Source of the DNA: Sphingomonas sp.
GTDB lineage: Bacteria; Pseudomonadota; Alphaproteobacteria; Sphingomonadales; Sphingomonadaceae
Assembly (NCBI GenBank): GCA_017418975.1
Contig: JAFOMG010000017.1
Location: 186,001-250,000 of the forward strand
Direction: 5' to 3'
DNA: 64,000 bases
Shown piece by piece: positions 1 through 8,226 of this stretch. The notes below the pieces were generated by a model. The model ran no database searches. It was not told the DNA's origin and was given only the letters and a program-made list of their open reading frames with translations. Positions within the stretch are counted from its first letter, which is position 1, and every line of letters begins with the position of its first letter. Position numbers and translations under genes: made by a program.

Positions 1-7
1 GCGAAGC

Positions 8-32
8 GGGCGGTTCCGTGGGTGAACCGCCC
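8..32. terminator. Hairpin downstream of the aminotransferase gene
   Basis: A perfect 9-bp inverted repeat (positions 8-16 with 24-32) with a 7-nt loop lies just past the stop of the minus-strand aminotransferase gene. No T-tract follows it on the minus strand, so it may be a transcript-end stabilising hairpin rather than a full intrinsic terminator. Confidence 0.35.
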
Positions 33-45
33 CGCCGCCGGCCGG

Positions 46-1206
46 TCAGCCGCCGGCCAGCCGTTCCCGGGCCTCGGCGATTCGGGCGATCGCGGCGTCG
101 AGCGTGGCGTCTTCCTTGACGAAGCAGAAGCGCGCCACGCTGGTCACCGGCTGCTCGGCATAAAAGGCCGAGACGGGGATGCAGGCGACGCCGGCCTCGT
201 CGATCAGCCGGTTGGCGAAGGCGACATCGTCCAGGGCGATGCCCGAGGCGGCGAGATCGACCGAGAGGAAATAGGTCGCCGCGCTCGGCAGCACCGCGAA
301 GCCGGCGGTGGCGAGCCCGGCGCGCAGCCGGTCGCGGCCGTGCTGGAAGCGGTGGCGGGCCTCCTGCACCCAGCCGTCCTGGGTGGCGAGCCCCTCGGCG
401 ACCGCCCATTGCAGGTTGGGCGGCGTGGTGAAGGTGAGGAACTGATGCGCCTTGGAAAGCACGCGGGCGATGGCGGGGGCGGCGCACATCCATCCGACCT
501 TGAAGCCGGTCAGCGCGAAGATCTTGCCGGCCGAGCCGATCTTCACCGTGCGCTCGCGCATGCCGGGGAAGCCGATCAGCGGCAGGTGGCGGGCGCCGTC
601 GAAGGTGACATGCTCCCATACCTCGTCGCAGATCGCGATCAGGTCGTGCGCGACGCAGAAATCGGCGAGCATCGCCAGCGCGTCCGCGCCGCACATGGTC
701 GCGGCGGGATTGAGCGGGTTGTTGAGGATCAGCGCGCGCGTCCGGCTCGACACCGCGGCTTCCAGCGCCGCCCGGTCGATCTTCCATTCGGGCGGCTGGA
801 GGCGCACGAATTTCGGCACGCCGCCGGCCTGGCGGATCAGCGGCACATAGGCGTCGTAGAGCGGCTGGAAGCAGATCACCTCGTCGCCGGGGGAGACGCA
901 GGCGAAGATCGCGGCGGCCAGCGCCTCGGTCGCGCCGGAGGTTACCACCACTTCCTCCGCCGTCAGGTTGAGCCCCTGGTGGCGGGCATAATGGTCCGCC
1001 ACCGCATGGCGCAGCTCGGGCAGGCCGAGCATCGGCGGATATTGGTTCGACCGTTCCACCACAGCCCTGGCCGCGGCCTCCAGCACCGCCTCCGGCCCGC
1101 GCCCGTCGGCGAAGCCCTGGCCCAGGTTGATCGCCCCGGTCGCGCGCGCGCGGGCGGACATGGCTTCGAAGATGGTGGTGCCCATCCGGGCGTAGAGCGG
1201 GTTCAT
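46..1206 (-). CDS. Pyridoxal-phosphate-dependent aminotransferase (class I/II)
   Basis: A 386-aa fold-type I aminotransferase that should move an amino group between an amino acid and a 2-oxoacid in the cytoplasm. The N-terminal INLGQGFADG stretch, the NNPLNPAA loop and the PLP-lysine segment SAGKIFALTGFKVGW are those of the methionine / kynurenine / glutamine aminotransferase subgroup (YbdL-like). The exact substrate cannot be read from sequence. An upstream in-frame start would add 31 residues of unlikely composition, so the ATG at 1206 (MNPLYARMG) is preferred. It is divergent from the small gene at 1292. The subgroup is sure, the substrate is not. Confidence 0.9.
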   Translation of the reverse strand: MNPLYARMGTTIFEAMSARARATGAINLGQGFADGRGPEAVLEAAARAVVERSNQYPPMLGLPELRHAVADHYARHQGLNLTAEEVVVTSGATEALAAAIFACVSPGDEVICFQPLYDAYVPLIRQAGGVPKFVRLQPPEWKIDRAALEAAVSSRTRALILNNPLNPAATMCGADALAMLADFCVAHDLIAICDEVWEHVTFDGARHLPLIGFPGMRERTVKIGSAGKIFALTGFKVGWMCAAPAIARVLSKAHQFLTFTTPPNLQWAVAEGLATQDGWVQEARHRFQHGRDRLRAGLATAGFAVLPSAATYFLSVDLAASGIALDDVAFANRLIDEAGVACIPVSAFYAEQPVTSVARFCFVKEDATLDAAIARIAEARERLAGG

Positions 1207-1291
1207 GGGGCCGAGCTTGTGGCGGCTTGCATCTTTGGGTGCAACCGCCGCATTAGCCTGACGTTCAGGCTTGCGCCAATAGAGGAAGACC

Positions 1292-1522
1292 ATGAGCAAG
1301 AAGCCGCCACTGCCCGAGGATGCCCAGTCGCCCCACCCGGTCGAGGAGGCGTCGCACGATCACCACGAGGGGAGCGAGGCGCTGCAGGCCGTCAAGGACA
1401 TTGCCGAGGCCAGGAAGCGCTGGAAGCCCGATGCCAAGCAGATCGGCATGGGCGCCGCGATCGGCATCGGCTCGGCGGCGATCGTCGCCGGCCTGCTCTA
1501 CTGGCGCGGCGGCAAGAAGTAA
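1292..1522 (+). CDS. Small single-pass membrane protein, unknown function
   Basis: A 76-aa protein. The acidic and His-rich N-terminal half (SHDHHEGSEA) is followed by a helix with basic residues (ARKRWKPDAK) and one hydrophobic Gly/Ala-rich membrane segment near residues 50-70, ending in GGKK. A strong ribosome site (gaggaag) lies just before the ATG, which supports translation. It is divergent from the aminotransferase with about 85 bp between starts. I do not recognise a named family. A role at the inner membrane is inferred only from the hydrophobic segment. Confidence 0.65.
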   Translation: MSKKPPLPEDAQSPHPVEEASHDHHEGSEALQAVKDIAEARKRWKPDAKQIGMGAAIGIGSAAIVAGLLYWRGGKK

Positions 1523-1700
1523 TTTCTGCCGATCGGCGGCGAACCGGGTTCGTCGCTCGATCTTCGTCCTACGTCGCACCCGCCTCGTCATGCCCGGCAC
1601 GCCCGGCCACAGGGCCAGCGTGCCGGCGCGACCTGAACCCGACAGTTGCGCCGGCATACATCCCTGTGCCGGACCGGATCGACGCCCGTGCCGGTGCCTG

Positions 1701-1732
1701 ACGGGCGCCTTGCTTGCCGGGGCGCCCGTTTT
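1701..1732 (+). terminator. Possible intrinsic terminator
   Basis: A 9-bp perfect GC-rich stem (1701-1709 with 1721-1729) is followed by a short TTTT run on the plus strand. It lies about 180 bp after the 76-aa gene and before the convergent gene at 1786, so it could end plus-strand transcription. The T-run is short. Confidence 0.45.
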
Positions 1733-1785
1733 GGCGCTCCTGTTCGGCCGTTCCCGTCGGTCGGCGGCGCGCCGCCCGGCCCGGC

Positions 1786-2271
1786 CTATCGGACCTGCCC
1801 GCGCGCCTGCGCCACCGCTGCGCGGATGCGGAAGACGTTGAACGCGACCTCGTCCATCTGGACCGGGCCGAGCATGGTGTAGCCGTCCGCCGCGACTGTC
1901 CGGGCCAGGCCGCCGAGCAGCATTTCCTGCCGCTGCTTCAGGAAGGCGTCGCCGGTGGGCGGCGGTATCGTCGCGGTCACGGCGCAGCCGCCGGCATCGC
2001 AGCGGAAATCGACTTCGGTGAGCAGCGGATAGGCCTGGCGGACATGGGCGATAACCTTGTCCGGCAGGGCCGGAAGGTGCGCCGCGGGGAGCGCCGCCGG
2101 GGATGGCGGGCTGCTCGCCGTCATGGCCGGCATGTCCACGCGCACCAGGCCCTCGGCAGGCCTGTCCGCGCCGTCCGCGCCGCGCTGGACGAGCCAGGCG
2201 CCGCTCGCGACGATCGCGGCGATGCCGCCCAGCACGAGCGCCCGCCGCGCGGCCTTGCGATTCTTTGCCAT
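1786..2271 (-). CDS. Membrane-anchored hypothetical protein
   Basis: A 161-aa protein with a basic N-terminus (MAKNRKAARR), one membrane segment at about residues 11-28, and a periplasmic domain with a Cys pair (DFRCDAGGC, about residue 90). ATG 2271 is chosen over an upstream GTG because a gaggtg ribosome site fits it. I recognise no family. The topology suggests an anchored periplasmic protein, and the two cysteines could form a disulfide. It runs convergent to the 76-aa gene. Confidence 0.6.
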   Translation of the reverse strand: MAKNRKAARRALVLGGIAAIVASGAWLVQRGADGADRPAEGLVRVDMPAMTASSPPSPAALPAAHLPALPDKVIAHVRQAYPLLTEVDFRCDAGGCAVTATIPPPTGDAFLKQRQEMLLGGLARTVAADGYTMLGPVQMDEVAFNVFRIRAAVAQARGQVR

Positions 2272-2345
2272 GCGCACCTCGATGACGGAGCCTCGCCGGG
2301 TTCCGCCCCGCGCCGCGGGAATATGGCGGCGCGGGGCGGAGTCGG

Positions 2346-3254
2346 TCAGCAGATGGTCGAGCCGGCCGGGCAGCCCGGCGAGTTCGGTCCCGAATCCAGA
2401 TTGGGGTTGAACCCCGGCGTGATGCTGGTGTTCACCGTGGCGGCGAGCACGCCCGAGAAGCGGGCGTCCTTGTTGTCGAAATTGCCGCTGCCGAAATTAT
2501 AGTTGGAGATCGCGTTGCGGACGCTGGCCGAGGGATAGCCGTTCCAGCTGATCAGCGGCTGGATCAGCCACTGGCCGGTGCCGTTCTCGGGCGGCTCGTC
2601 GCCATTGTCGGTCTTCGAGAAGCGCCACAGGTGCGAGAAGCCCCAGGTCTCGTAGTGATAGACCATCTTGACGTGCTGGCCGGTCGAATCGCTCTGGAAG
2701 CGCAGCTGGCCGCCGCTGGTGGCGCGGGTTTCCCAGCCGCCATGATCGCCACGCGTGACGCCGACCACGGTGCTGCTGGTGCCCTGGTCGGTCGTCCAGA
2801 CGATGATCGATTCCCAGTCATAGGCGTGCGAGAAGTCCGACTGCCAGAAATAGCTGTAGACGCGGGCGCAATAGCCGTTGTTGCAGCGGGCGCGCACATA
2901 GACGTTGCTCGTCGTCCGGTAGCTGGGGTTGCGGCACGACGCCGGCGGCCGGGTCGCATAGGTCGACGCGCCCGCGCTGATCGCGCCCGCGGCATTGACC
3001 GCCGGCACGTTGAAGCAGACGTCGGTGTCGAAGTCGATCGCCGGCTGGAAGCGCTTGTCGAGCGCGGTGGCCAGCTCCGGCAGCGGCGCGACCGGCGCCG
3101 GCCAGCCCTGGGCCTGCGCCGCTTGCGGCAGCAGCGTCATGAGCGCCCCGAACGCGGCGATGGCGAGGGAGCGGACAGGCAGCGCGCCGAAGCCCATGCG
3201 CGCGCCCTGCCTGTCTTCATGCGATCCGTTCAGCGTCTGAAGTTGGTTTTCCAT
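2346..3254 (-). CDS. Secreted NPP1 / Nep1-like (NLP) family protein
   Basis: A 302-aa exported protein. A long N-region precedes a signal peptide that ends near residue 49 (LLPQAAQAQG). The mature part matches the necrosis-inducing NPP1 fold: FDTDVCFNVPAVNAAG near the start, then the family's central heptapeptide as SHAYDWE (canonical GHRHDWE). The residues that bind the metal ion in characterised NLPs (Asp, His, Asp, Glu) are present as D140, H143, D146 and E148, while the middle Arg-His is Ala-Tyr. Several cysteines suggest disulfides. The start has a good ribosome site (gggaga). In plant-associated microbes this family binds plant sphingolipids and lyses eudicot membranes; whether this copy is cytolytic is unknown. 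An AT-rich gap and tRNA-Arg lie upstream. Confidence 0.85.
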   Translation of the reverse strand: MENQLQTLNGSHEDRQGARMGFGALPVRSLAIAAFGALMTLLPQAAQAQGWPAPVAPLPELATALDKRFQPAIDFDTDVCFNVPAVNAAGAISAGASTYATRPPASCRNPSYRTTSNVYVRARCNNGYCARVYSYFWQSDFSHAYDWESIIVWTTDQGTSSTVVGVTRGDHGGWETRATSGGQLRFQSDSTGQHVKMVYHYETWGFSHLWRFSKTDNGDEPPENGTGQWLIQPLISWNGYPSASVRNAISNYNFGSGNFDNKDARFSGVLAATVNTSITPGFNPNLDSGPNSPGCPAGSTIC

Positions 3255-3736
3255 ACAATCTCCCGTTATATGGTGTTTCTTACGTTGCGCATCGCCATCT
3301 ACCTCCACAATCCATAGAATTGTGAAAGTAAATCCTCATTTTTCAAGCGATTCGCGTGGAGAATTATTTGGATATATTGTGAAATAAATATTTCTGTTTC
3401 CGGGTATGATCGTTAATTTTGTTCGAAGAGATGCGTTTGTTTGTGGTTTTATCGACGTGAATAGGGCGATGTTCTGGTAAACAATTTTCTTTGGGCATGG
3501 GGCCATGGGCAGGCAGGCGATGCTCGGTTCCCTTCCATGTCGTCCCGATGCCGGCGCGCGCGCACGCCTTCACAGGAGGAGACGGGGGATTGCGCGTATC
3601 CGGACAAAGTTTTTGCAGGCGCGGCGATCCGGCGTCCGCGAAAGGCTGGCGCACCCGAAGGGAGCGGCATCGAACCCGCCAGGGTTCGCAAGCGCGAATG
3701 CGCGCCCGAGCTCATGCGAGGTTCCGGAACAAGAAA
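3255..3736. other. AT-rich gap between the NLP gene and tRNA-Arg
   Basis: The first 230 bp (about 3290-3490) are clearly more AT-rich than the flanks. Open frames here are short and do not look coding. The stretch probably carries the promoter of the minus-strand NLP gene. The composition change next to a tRNA 3' end is the kind of scar left by integration, but no att direct repeat or integrase is visible. Confidence 0.5.
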
Positions 3737-3813
3737 TGGCGCGCCCGGCTGGATTCGAACCAGCGACCACGAGCTTAGAAGGCACGTGCTCTATCCAACT
3801 GAGCTACGGGCGC
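3737..3813 (-). tRNA. tRNA-Arg(TCT)
   Basis: Reading the minus strand, a 77-nt cloverleaf folds: acceptor GCGCCCG pairing with CGGGCGC, D-arm GCTC/GAGC, anticodon loop CTTCTAA (anticodon TCT, reads AGA), T-arm GCTGG-TTCGAAT-CCAGC, and an encoded GCCA end. The anticodon stem has one T-T mismatch in its middle pair. AGA is a rare codon in such GC-rich genomes. Confidence 0.95.
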
Positions 3814-3871
3814 GCGCAGCGTTGCCCTAGCGTGGATTGCACGGCAGCGGAACCGGGATCATACTCCTTGC

Positions 3872-4621
3872 ATGAGCCAGGGGGACGGAAAGCCGGTGCA
3901 GGTCGCCGCGAGTGCGCTGCGGGGCGGGCATTTCCGCTACTACGACTTCGTGATGGCCGCCTTCGTCGCCATCATCCTGCTCTCGAACGTGCTCGGCGCG
4001 GGCAAGGTCTCCCAGGTCTGGCTGCCGTTCTACAACGGCTATTGGCCGTTCGGCGCCGGCATCCTGTTCTTCCCGATCTCCTATGTGATCGGCGACGTGC
4101 TGACCGAGGTCTATGGCTATGCCCGCGCCCGCCGGGTGATCTGGGCGGGCACCGCCGCGGTGCTGTTCATGGCGTTCATGTCCTGGGTGGTCGTGGCGCT
4201 GCCGCCGGCGCCGAGCTGGGGCAACCAGGCCGCGTACCAGACGATCTTCGGCCAGGTGCCGCGCATCGTCCTCGCCTCGGTCTGCGCCTTCTGGGCCGGC
4301 GAGTTCGTCAATTCCTATGTCCTTGCCCGGATGAAGATCCTGACCGACGGCAAGATGCTGTGGACCCGCACGATCGGCTCGACGATCGCCGGCGAGGGCG
4401 TCGACAGCCTCATCTTCTATCCGCTCGCCTTTCTGGGCGCGGAGGGGTGGACCACCACGCTGGTCGTCCAGGTGCTCTTCACCCAATGGGCGCTCAAGGT
4501 GGCATGGGAAGTGATATTGACGCCGGCCACCTATCTCGTCGTCGGCTTCCTCAAGCGCCGCGAGGGCGTGGACGTGTTCGACAAGGGAACTGATTTTACC
4601 CCATTCGCCATGCGGGTGTGA
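3872..4621 (+). CDS. yhhQ: Queuosine precursor transporter (YhhQ / DUF165 family)
   Basis: A 249-aa inner-membrane protein with about six hydrophobic segments. It matches the VUT/YhhQ family, whose E. coli member imports preQ0/preQ1 for tRNA queuosine synthesis. Family hallmarks visible: the first helix ending in LLSNVLGAGKV, the FFPISYVIGDVLTEVYGYARAR motif, the EFVNSYVLARMK helix, and the TIGSTIAGEGVDSLIFY segment. The gene follows tRNA-Arg divergently and is followed after 36 bp by a hydrolase gene. Transport of a queuosine precursor is inferred from the family. Confidence 0.92.
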   Translation: MSQGDGKPVQVAASALRGGHFRYYDFVMAAFVAIILLSNVLGAGKVSQVWLPFYNGYWPFGAGILFFPISYVIGDVLTEVYGYARARRVIWAGTAAVLFMAFMSWVVVALPPAPSWGNQAAYQTIFGQVPRIVLASVCAFWAGEFVNSYVLARMKILTDGKMLWTRTIGSTIAGEGVDSLIFYPLAFLGAEGWTTTLVVQVLFTQWALKVAWEVILTPATYLVVGFLKRREGVDVFDKGTDFTPFAMRV

Positions 4622-4657
4622 CGCACCCTCATGGCAACGATCTCCGGGAGACAGGGC

Positions 4658-5488
4658 ATGACTGCGACGACGGAAGAGACTTTCGGCAGCACCGGGCACG
4701 TCAACATCTTCTTCCGCGCCTGGCTGCCCGAGGGCGATGCGCGGGCGGTGGTGGTCCTCTGCCATGGCTTCAATGCGCATAGCGGCCAATATGCCTGGGT
4801 CGCCGCGCGGCTGGTCGAGCGCGGTTTCGCCGTCTATGCGCCCGACCTGCGCGGACGCGGGCGCTCGGGCGGCGAGCGTTTCTATGTCGAGGACATTGCC
4901 GATTACGTCCATGATCTCGGCGGGGCGATCGCCATCGCCAAGTCGCGCCATCCCGGGCTCAAGGTCTTCCTGCTCGGCCACAGCGCCGGCGGCGTCACCG
5001 GCGCCACCTATGTGCTCGACAACCAGGCCGAGATCGCCGGCTTCATCTGCGAGAGCTTCGCCTTCCAGGTGCCGGCGCCCGGCTTCCTGATCGCCGCGAT
5101 CAAGGGGCTTGCCCATATCGCGCCCCATCTCGGCGTGCTCAAGCTCAAGAACGAGGATTTCTCGCGGGATCCGGGCGTGGTGGCCGCGCTCAACGCCGAT
5201 CCCTATATCAAGGACGAGACGCAGCCCGCTGCCACCGTCGCCGCGCTCGCCCGGGCCGATGAGCGGCTCCGCGACAGTTTTCCCGCGATCACGATCCCGC
5301 TGCTCATCCTGCACGGCACCGACGATCATGCGACGGTGTGCCATGGCAGCGAGTTCTTCCATGAGACCGCCGGGTCGAGCGACAAGACGCTCAAGATCTA
5401 CCCGGGGCATTATCACGACCTGCTCGCCGATCTCGGCAAGGAAAGCGTGATGGGCGACGTCCTCGATTGGATCGAAGCGCGAGTATAG
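4658..5488 (+). CDS. Alpha/beta hydrolase, monoacylglycerol lipase-like (S33 type)
   Basis: A 276-aa serine hydrolase. Seen: the oxyanion region LCHGFNAHSG, the strand-turn PDLRGRGRSGG, the nucleophile elbow GHSAGG (Ser109), an acid in HGTDDHAT and the late His in YPGHYHDLLAD. This pattern is that of Hydrolase_4 / monoglyceride lipases, which cleave acyl-glycerols or lysophospholipids. No signal peptide. ATG 4658 is preferred to the upstream ATG at 4631 because gggag is well placed before it. The substrate is not predictable. Confidence 0.88.
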   Translation: MTATTEETFGSTGHVNIFFRAWLPEGDARAVVVLCHGFNAHSGQYAWVAARLVERGFAVYAPDLRGRGRSGGERFYVEDIADYVHDLGGAIAIAKSRHPGLKVFLLGHSAGGVTGATYVLDNQAEIAGFICESFAFQVPAPGFLIAAIKGLAHIAPHLGVLKLKNEDFSRDPGVVAALNADPYIKDETQPAATVAALARADERLRDSFPAITIPLLILHGTDDHATVCHGSEFFHETAGSSDKTLKIYPGHYHDLLADLGKESVMGDVLDWIEARV

Positions 5489-5633
5489 CTGCAAATTTAC
5501 GGAAGTTACGTATTTGTGGCTAATATAGTGGATTATTGTTACATATATTTGCCGAAACGGCCGATCCGCTGCGGGAACTCTCTATAGCGAGGGAAGTGGC
5601 AACCATATTGTTGCCTCCGCTGAGAGATTTGCC

Positions 5634-6977
5634 ATGCACTGGTTCATCGCCAACGCGCCCATTCGCAAGAAGCTGCTCGTGTCGTTCGGTTCCATGGTGG
5701 GGCTTGTCGGGCTCACGCCGCTGACGTTGCTGCTCATGCCCAGGCTCGCGCTCGCCGCCGGCGTGCTCGCCACGCTGGTCGCCGCCGTGCTGGGCGTCTG
5801 GTATCGGCACGCGATCGCCACGCCTTATGTGACGACCGTGGTGCGCATGGAGGCGCTGGCCGCCGGCGATCTGGCCAGCCCGATTCAGTTCACCGACTAT
5901 CGGGACTGTGTCGGCCGCCTGACCAAGGCGATGTTCTCGTTCCGCGACACCGCCGCCGCCCAGATCCGGCAGAATGAGGAAGCCGAGCATCATGGCGAGA
6001 TCGTGCGCGGCATGACCGTCAATCTCGAGCGGCTGGCCGAAGGCGACCTGACCGCCGACATCGTCGAGGAATATCCCGCCGCCTATGCGAAGCTGCGCGA
6101 CAATTTCAACGCGGCGCTCGCCTCGCTGCGCAAGCTGCTCGGCGCGGTGGGGGAGAGCAGCGCCGCGATCCGCACCGGATCGGGCGAGATCGCCCAGGCG
6201 TCGGAGGATCTTGCGCGCCGGACCGAGGCGAATGCCGCCAGCCTCGAGCAGACTTCGGCCGCGATCACCCAGATGGACCAGCGCCTGAAGGCGACCGCCG
6301 CCGCGGCGAGCCGCACCGTGGCGCGCGCCGATGGCGCCACCACCACGGTCTCGGGCGGCCGCGAGGTGGTCGATCAGGCGGTGCAGGCGATGAACCGCGT
6401 CAACGACAGCGCCAAGGGCATCGACTCGGTGATCGAAGGGCTCGACAAGATCGCCTTCCAGACTCGCGTGCTCGCGATGAACGCCGCCGTCGAGGCCGGC
6501 CGCGCGGGCGAGGCGGGCAGGGGCTTCGCGGTCGTGGCCGACCTGGTCTCGGCGCTGGCCATGCGCGCCGAGGAAGAGGCCGGCCGCGCCCGCGAGCAGC
6601 TCACCGCGACTCAGGTCGACATCCTCGCCGCCGTGGAGATGGTCGAGAAGGTCGATGGCGCGCTGGCGAACATCGCCGAGGATGTGGGCGATGTGCATAC
6701 GCTGCTCAACCAGATGGCCGACGACAATCAGGCCCAGTCGGTAGCGATCGGCGAGATCAGCACCGCGATCGGCGCGATGGACCAGTCGACTCAGCAGAAT
6801 GCCGCGATGGTCGAGGAGACTTCGGCGGCGGCGCGCAATCTCACCGTGGAGATCGCCACGCTCGCCGACCAGGCCGGGCGCTTCCGGGTGACGGGCGGCG
6901 GGCGGCCGCTGTCCTTCCCGACTCCGGGCCTGGCAGCGTCGTCACGCGGCGAGCAGGCGGTGTCCGCGCTGCACTGA
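5634..6977 (+). CDS. Methyl-accepting chemotaxis protein without periplasmic sensor domain
   Basis: A 447-aa chemoreceptor. Two adjacent membrane helices (about residues 15-60) have almost no loop between them, so there is no periplasmic ligand domain. A HAMP-like repeat pair follows (MEALAAGDLASPI and LERLAEGDLTADI), then a long coiled-coil signalling domain whose tip reads IAFQTRVLAMNAAVEAGR. That tip should dock CheA and CheW. The usual EVR after FAVVAD is LVS here, an atypical variant. It probably senses membrane state, redox or a cytoplasmic cue. No other chemotaxis gene is in the window. Confidence 0.92.
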   Translation: MHWFIANAPIRKKLLVSFGSMVGLVGLTPLTLLLMPRLALAAGVLATLVAAVLGVWYRHAIATPYVTTVVRMEALAAGDLASPIQFTDYRDCVGRLTKAMFSFRDTAAAQIRQNEEAEHHGEIVRGMTVNLERLAEGDLTADIVEEYPAAYAKLRDNFNAALASLRKLLGAVGESSAAIRTGSGEIAQASEDLARRTEANAASLEQTSAAITQMDQRLKATAAAASRTVARADGATTTVSGGREVVDQAVQAMNRVNDSAKGIDSVIEGLDKIAFQTRVLAMNAAVEAGRAGEAGRGFAVVADLVSALAMRAEEEAGRAREQLTATQVDILAAVEMVEKVDGALANIAEDVGDVHTLLNQMADDNQAQSVAIGEISTAIGAMDQSTQQNAAMVEETSAAARNLTVEIATLADQAGRFRVTGGGRPLSFPTPGLAASSRGEQAVSALH

Positions 6978-6994
6978 GCCGGGCGGTGGGCGGC

Positions 6995-7660
6995 CTACGC
7001 CACCGCCTCGAGCAGGCCCTCGAACAGGCGCCGGCCGTCGGTGCCGCCATGCGCGGCCTCGATGCGGCGCTCGGGGTGAGGCATCATGCCGAGCACATTG
7101 CCCGCCTTGTTGAGCACGCCGGCGATGTTGCGGGCCGAGCCGTTGATGTCGGCGGCGTAGCGGAAGGCGACACGGCCTTCGCCTTCGACCCGGTCGAGCG
7201 TTTCGGCATCGGCGAAGTAGTTGCCGTCATGATGCGCCACGGGGATCGTGATCGCTTCGCCCGAGCGATAGGCCGAAGTGAAGATCGACTGCGAATTGTC
7301 GACCGTCAGCGGCACGTCGCGGCACACGAAGTTGAGGCCGGAATTGCGCATCAGCGCGCCGGGCAGCAGCCCGGTCTCGGTGAGCACCTGGAAGCCGTTG
7401 CAGATGCCGATCACGGGCATGCCCTTGTCGGCCGCCTCGACCACGGCCCGCACCACCGGCGATCGCGCCGCGATCGCGCCGCAGCGCAGATAGTCGCCAT
7501 AGGAGAAGCCGCCGGGCAGGGCGATCAGGCCCAGGCCCTGGGGCAGCTCGCTCTCGCCGTGCCAGACCATATGGGGCTTCACCCCCGTCACCGCCTCCAG
7601 CGCGACTGCGATGTCGCGATCGCAGTTGGAACCCGGAAAGACGATGACCGCGGTCTTCAC
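6995..7660 (-). CDS. purQ: Phosphoribosylformylglycinamidine synthase, glutaminase subunit PurQ
   Basis: A 221-aa class I glutamine amidotransferase that supplies ammonia to PurL for the FGAR-to-FGAM step of purine synthesis. Seen: [12 protein letters not shown] at the N-terminus, the [11 protein letters not shown] oxyanion region, the nucleophile Cys in GICNGFQ, and the His-Glu pair in MMPHPERR. The start is a GTG that overlaps the purS stop (GTGA), which implies translational coupling. Length is normal for the stand-alone PurQ type that works with PurS and the small PurL. It ends 18 bp from the convergent chemoreceptor gene. Confidence 0.95.
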   Translation of the reverse strand: MKTAVIVFPGSNCDRDIAVALEAVTGVKPHMVWHGESELPQGLGLIALPGGFSYGDYLRCGAIAARSPVVRAVVEAADKGMPVIGICNGFQVLTETGLLPGALMRNSGLNFVCRDVPLTVDNSQSIFTSAYRSGEAITIPVAHHDGNYFADAETLDRVEGEGRVAFRYAADINGSARNIAGVLNKAGNVLGMMPHPERRIEAAHGGTDGRRLFEGLLEAVA

Positions 7661-7887
7661 AGCTTTTCCACCCGGTAGTTTTCGATGACGGTGTTTGCGA
7701 GCAGCTTGCGGCACATCTCGTCGACTGCTTCGTCGCTGGTCGAATCGGCCAGCTCGAGCTCGAAGATCTTGCCGGCGCGGACATCCTCCACGCCCTCGAA
7801 CCCGAGGCCGCCCAAGGCATGCTGGATGGCCTTGCCCTGGGGATCGAGCACGCCGTTCTTCAAGGTGACGATGATGCGGAGCTTCAT
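7657..7887 (-). CDS. purS: Phosphoribosylformylglycinamidine synthase subunit PurS
   Basis: A 76-aa protein that bridges PurL and PurQ in the three-part FGAM synthase. It has the typical start [20 protein letters not shown] and the G-F-x-G-V-x-x-V-R-x-G-K segment. Its stop overlaps the purQ start by 4 bp. purL is not in the window. Confidence 0.95.
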   Translation of the reverse strand: MKLRIIVTLKNGVLDPQGKAIQHALGGLGFEGVEDVRAGKIFELELADSTSDEAVDEMCRKLLANTVIENYRVEKL

Positions 7888-7998
7888 GGGCAGGGCCTAT
7901 GGCGCCCCCGGGGCTTCGCTGCAAGGCTGGAGTTCAGGCATCTGGCGATCTGCCGGGCAATGCTATGCATCCCGGATGTCGAGACGGCGCCGCATCGC

Positions 7999-8220
7999 AT
8001 GGTGGCTCGTTTGTGGACTGGCACCATCCTCTATTGGACGGCCCTGGGTCTCGATTTCCTGGCGCCGCAATATTGCCACGGGTTGAACTGCGCGATCGGT
8101 GCATCCGCGCGAGCGGCGCGGGCGAACGAGACGCTGGCCATTGGCGGTGCGCTGTTCCTGCTCCTGGCCGCAGGCGTGCTGGTGGCCGCGATGCGCCGCG
8201 CGAGGCGCATGCGATCCTGA
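7999..8220 (+). CDS. Small membrane protein on the strand opposite the pur genes
   Basis: A possible 73-aa protein (MVARLWTGTILYW...) with two hydrophobic segments at about residues 7-20 and 45-65 and a basic tail RRARRMRS. It fills the 340-bp space between purC and purS but on the opposite strand. The start is uncertain: another ATG lies at 7960, and neither has a clear ribosome site. No family recognised. Confidence 0.4.
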   Translation: MVARLWTGTILYWTALGLDFLAPQYCHGLNCAIGASARAARANETLAIGGALFLLLAAGVLVAAMRRARRMRS

Positions 8221-8226
8221 CCGAGC

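Noticed and set aside
22..1701. Very long plus-strand open frame over the aminotransferase gene
   Set aside because: It is the antisense shadow of a clear PLP-aminotransferase; its sequence is Arg/Gly/Ala-rich and lacks any motif. High GC leaves such frames open by chance.
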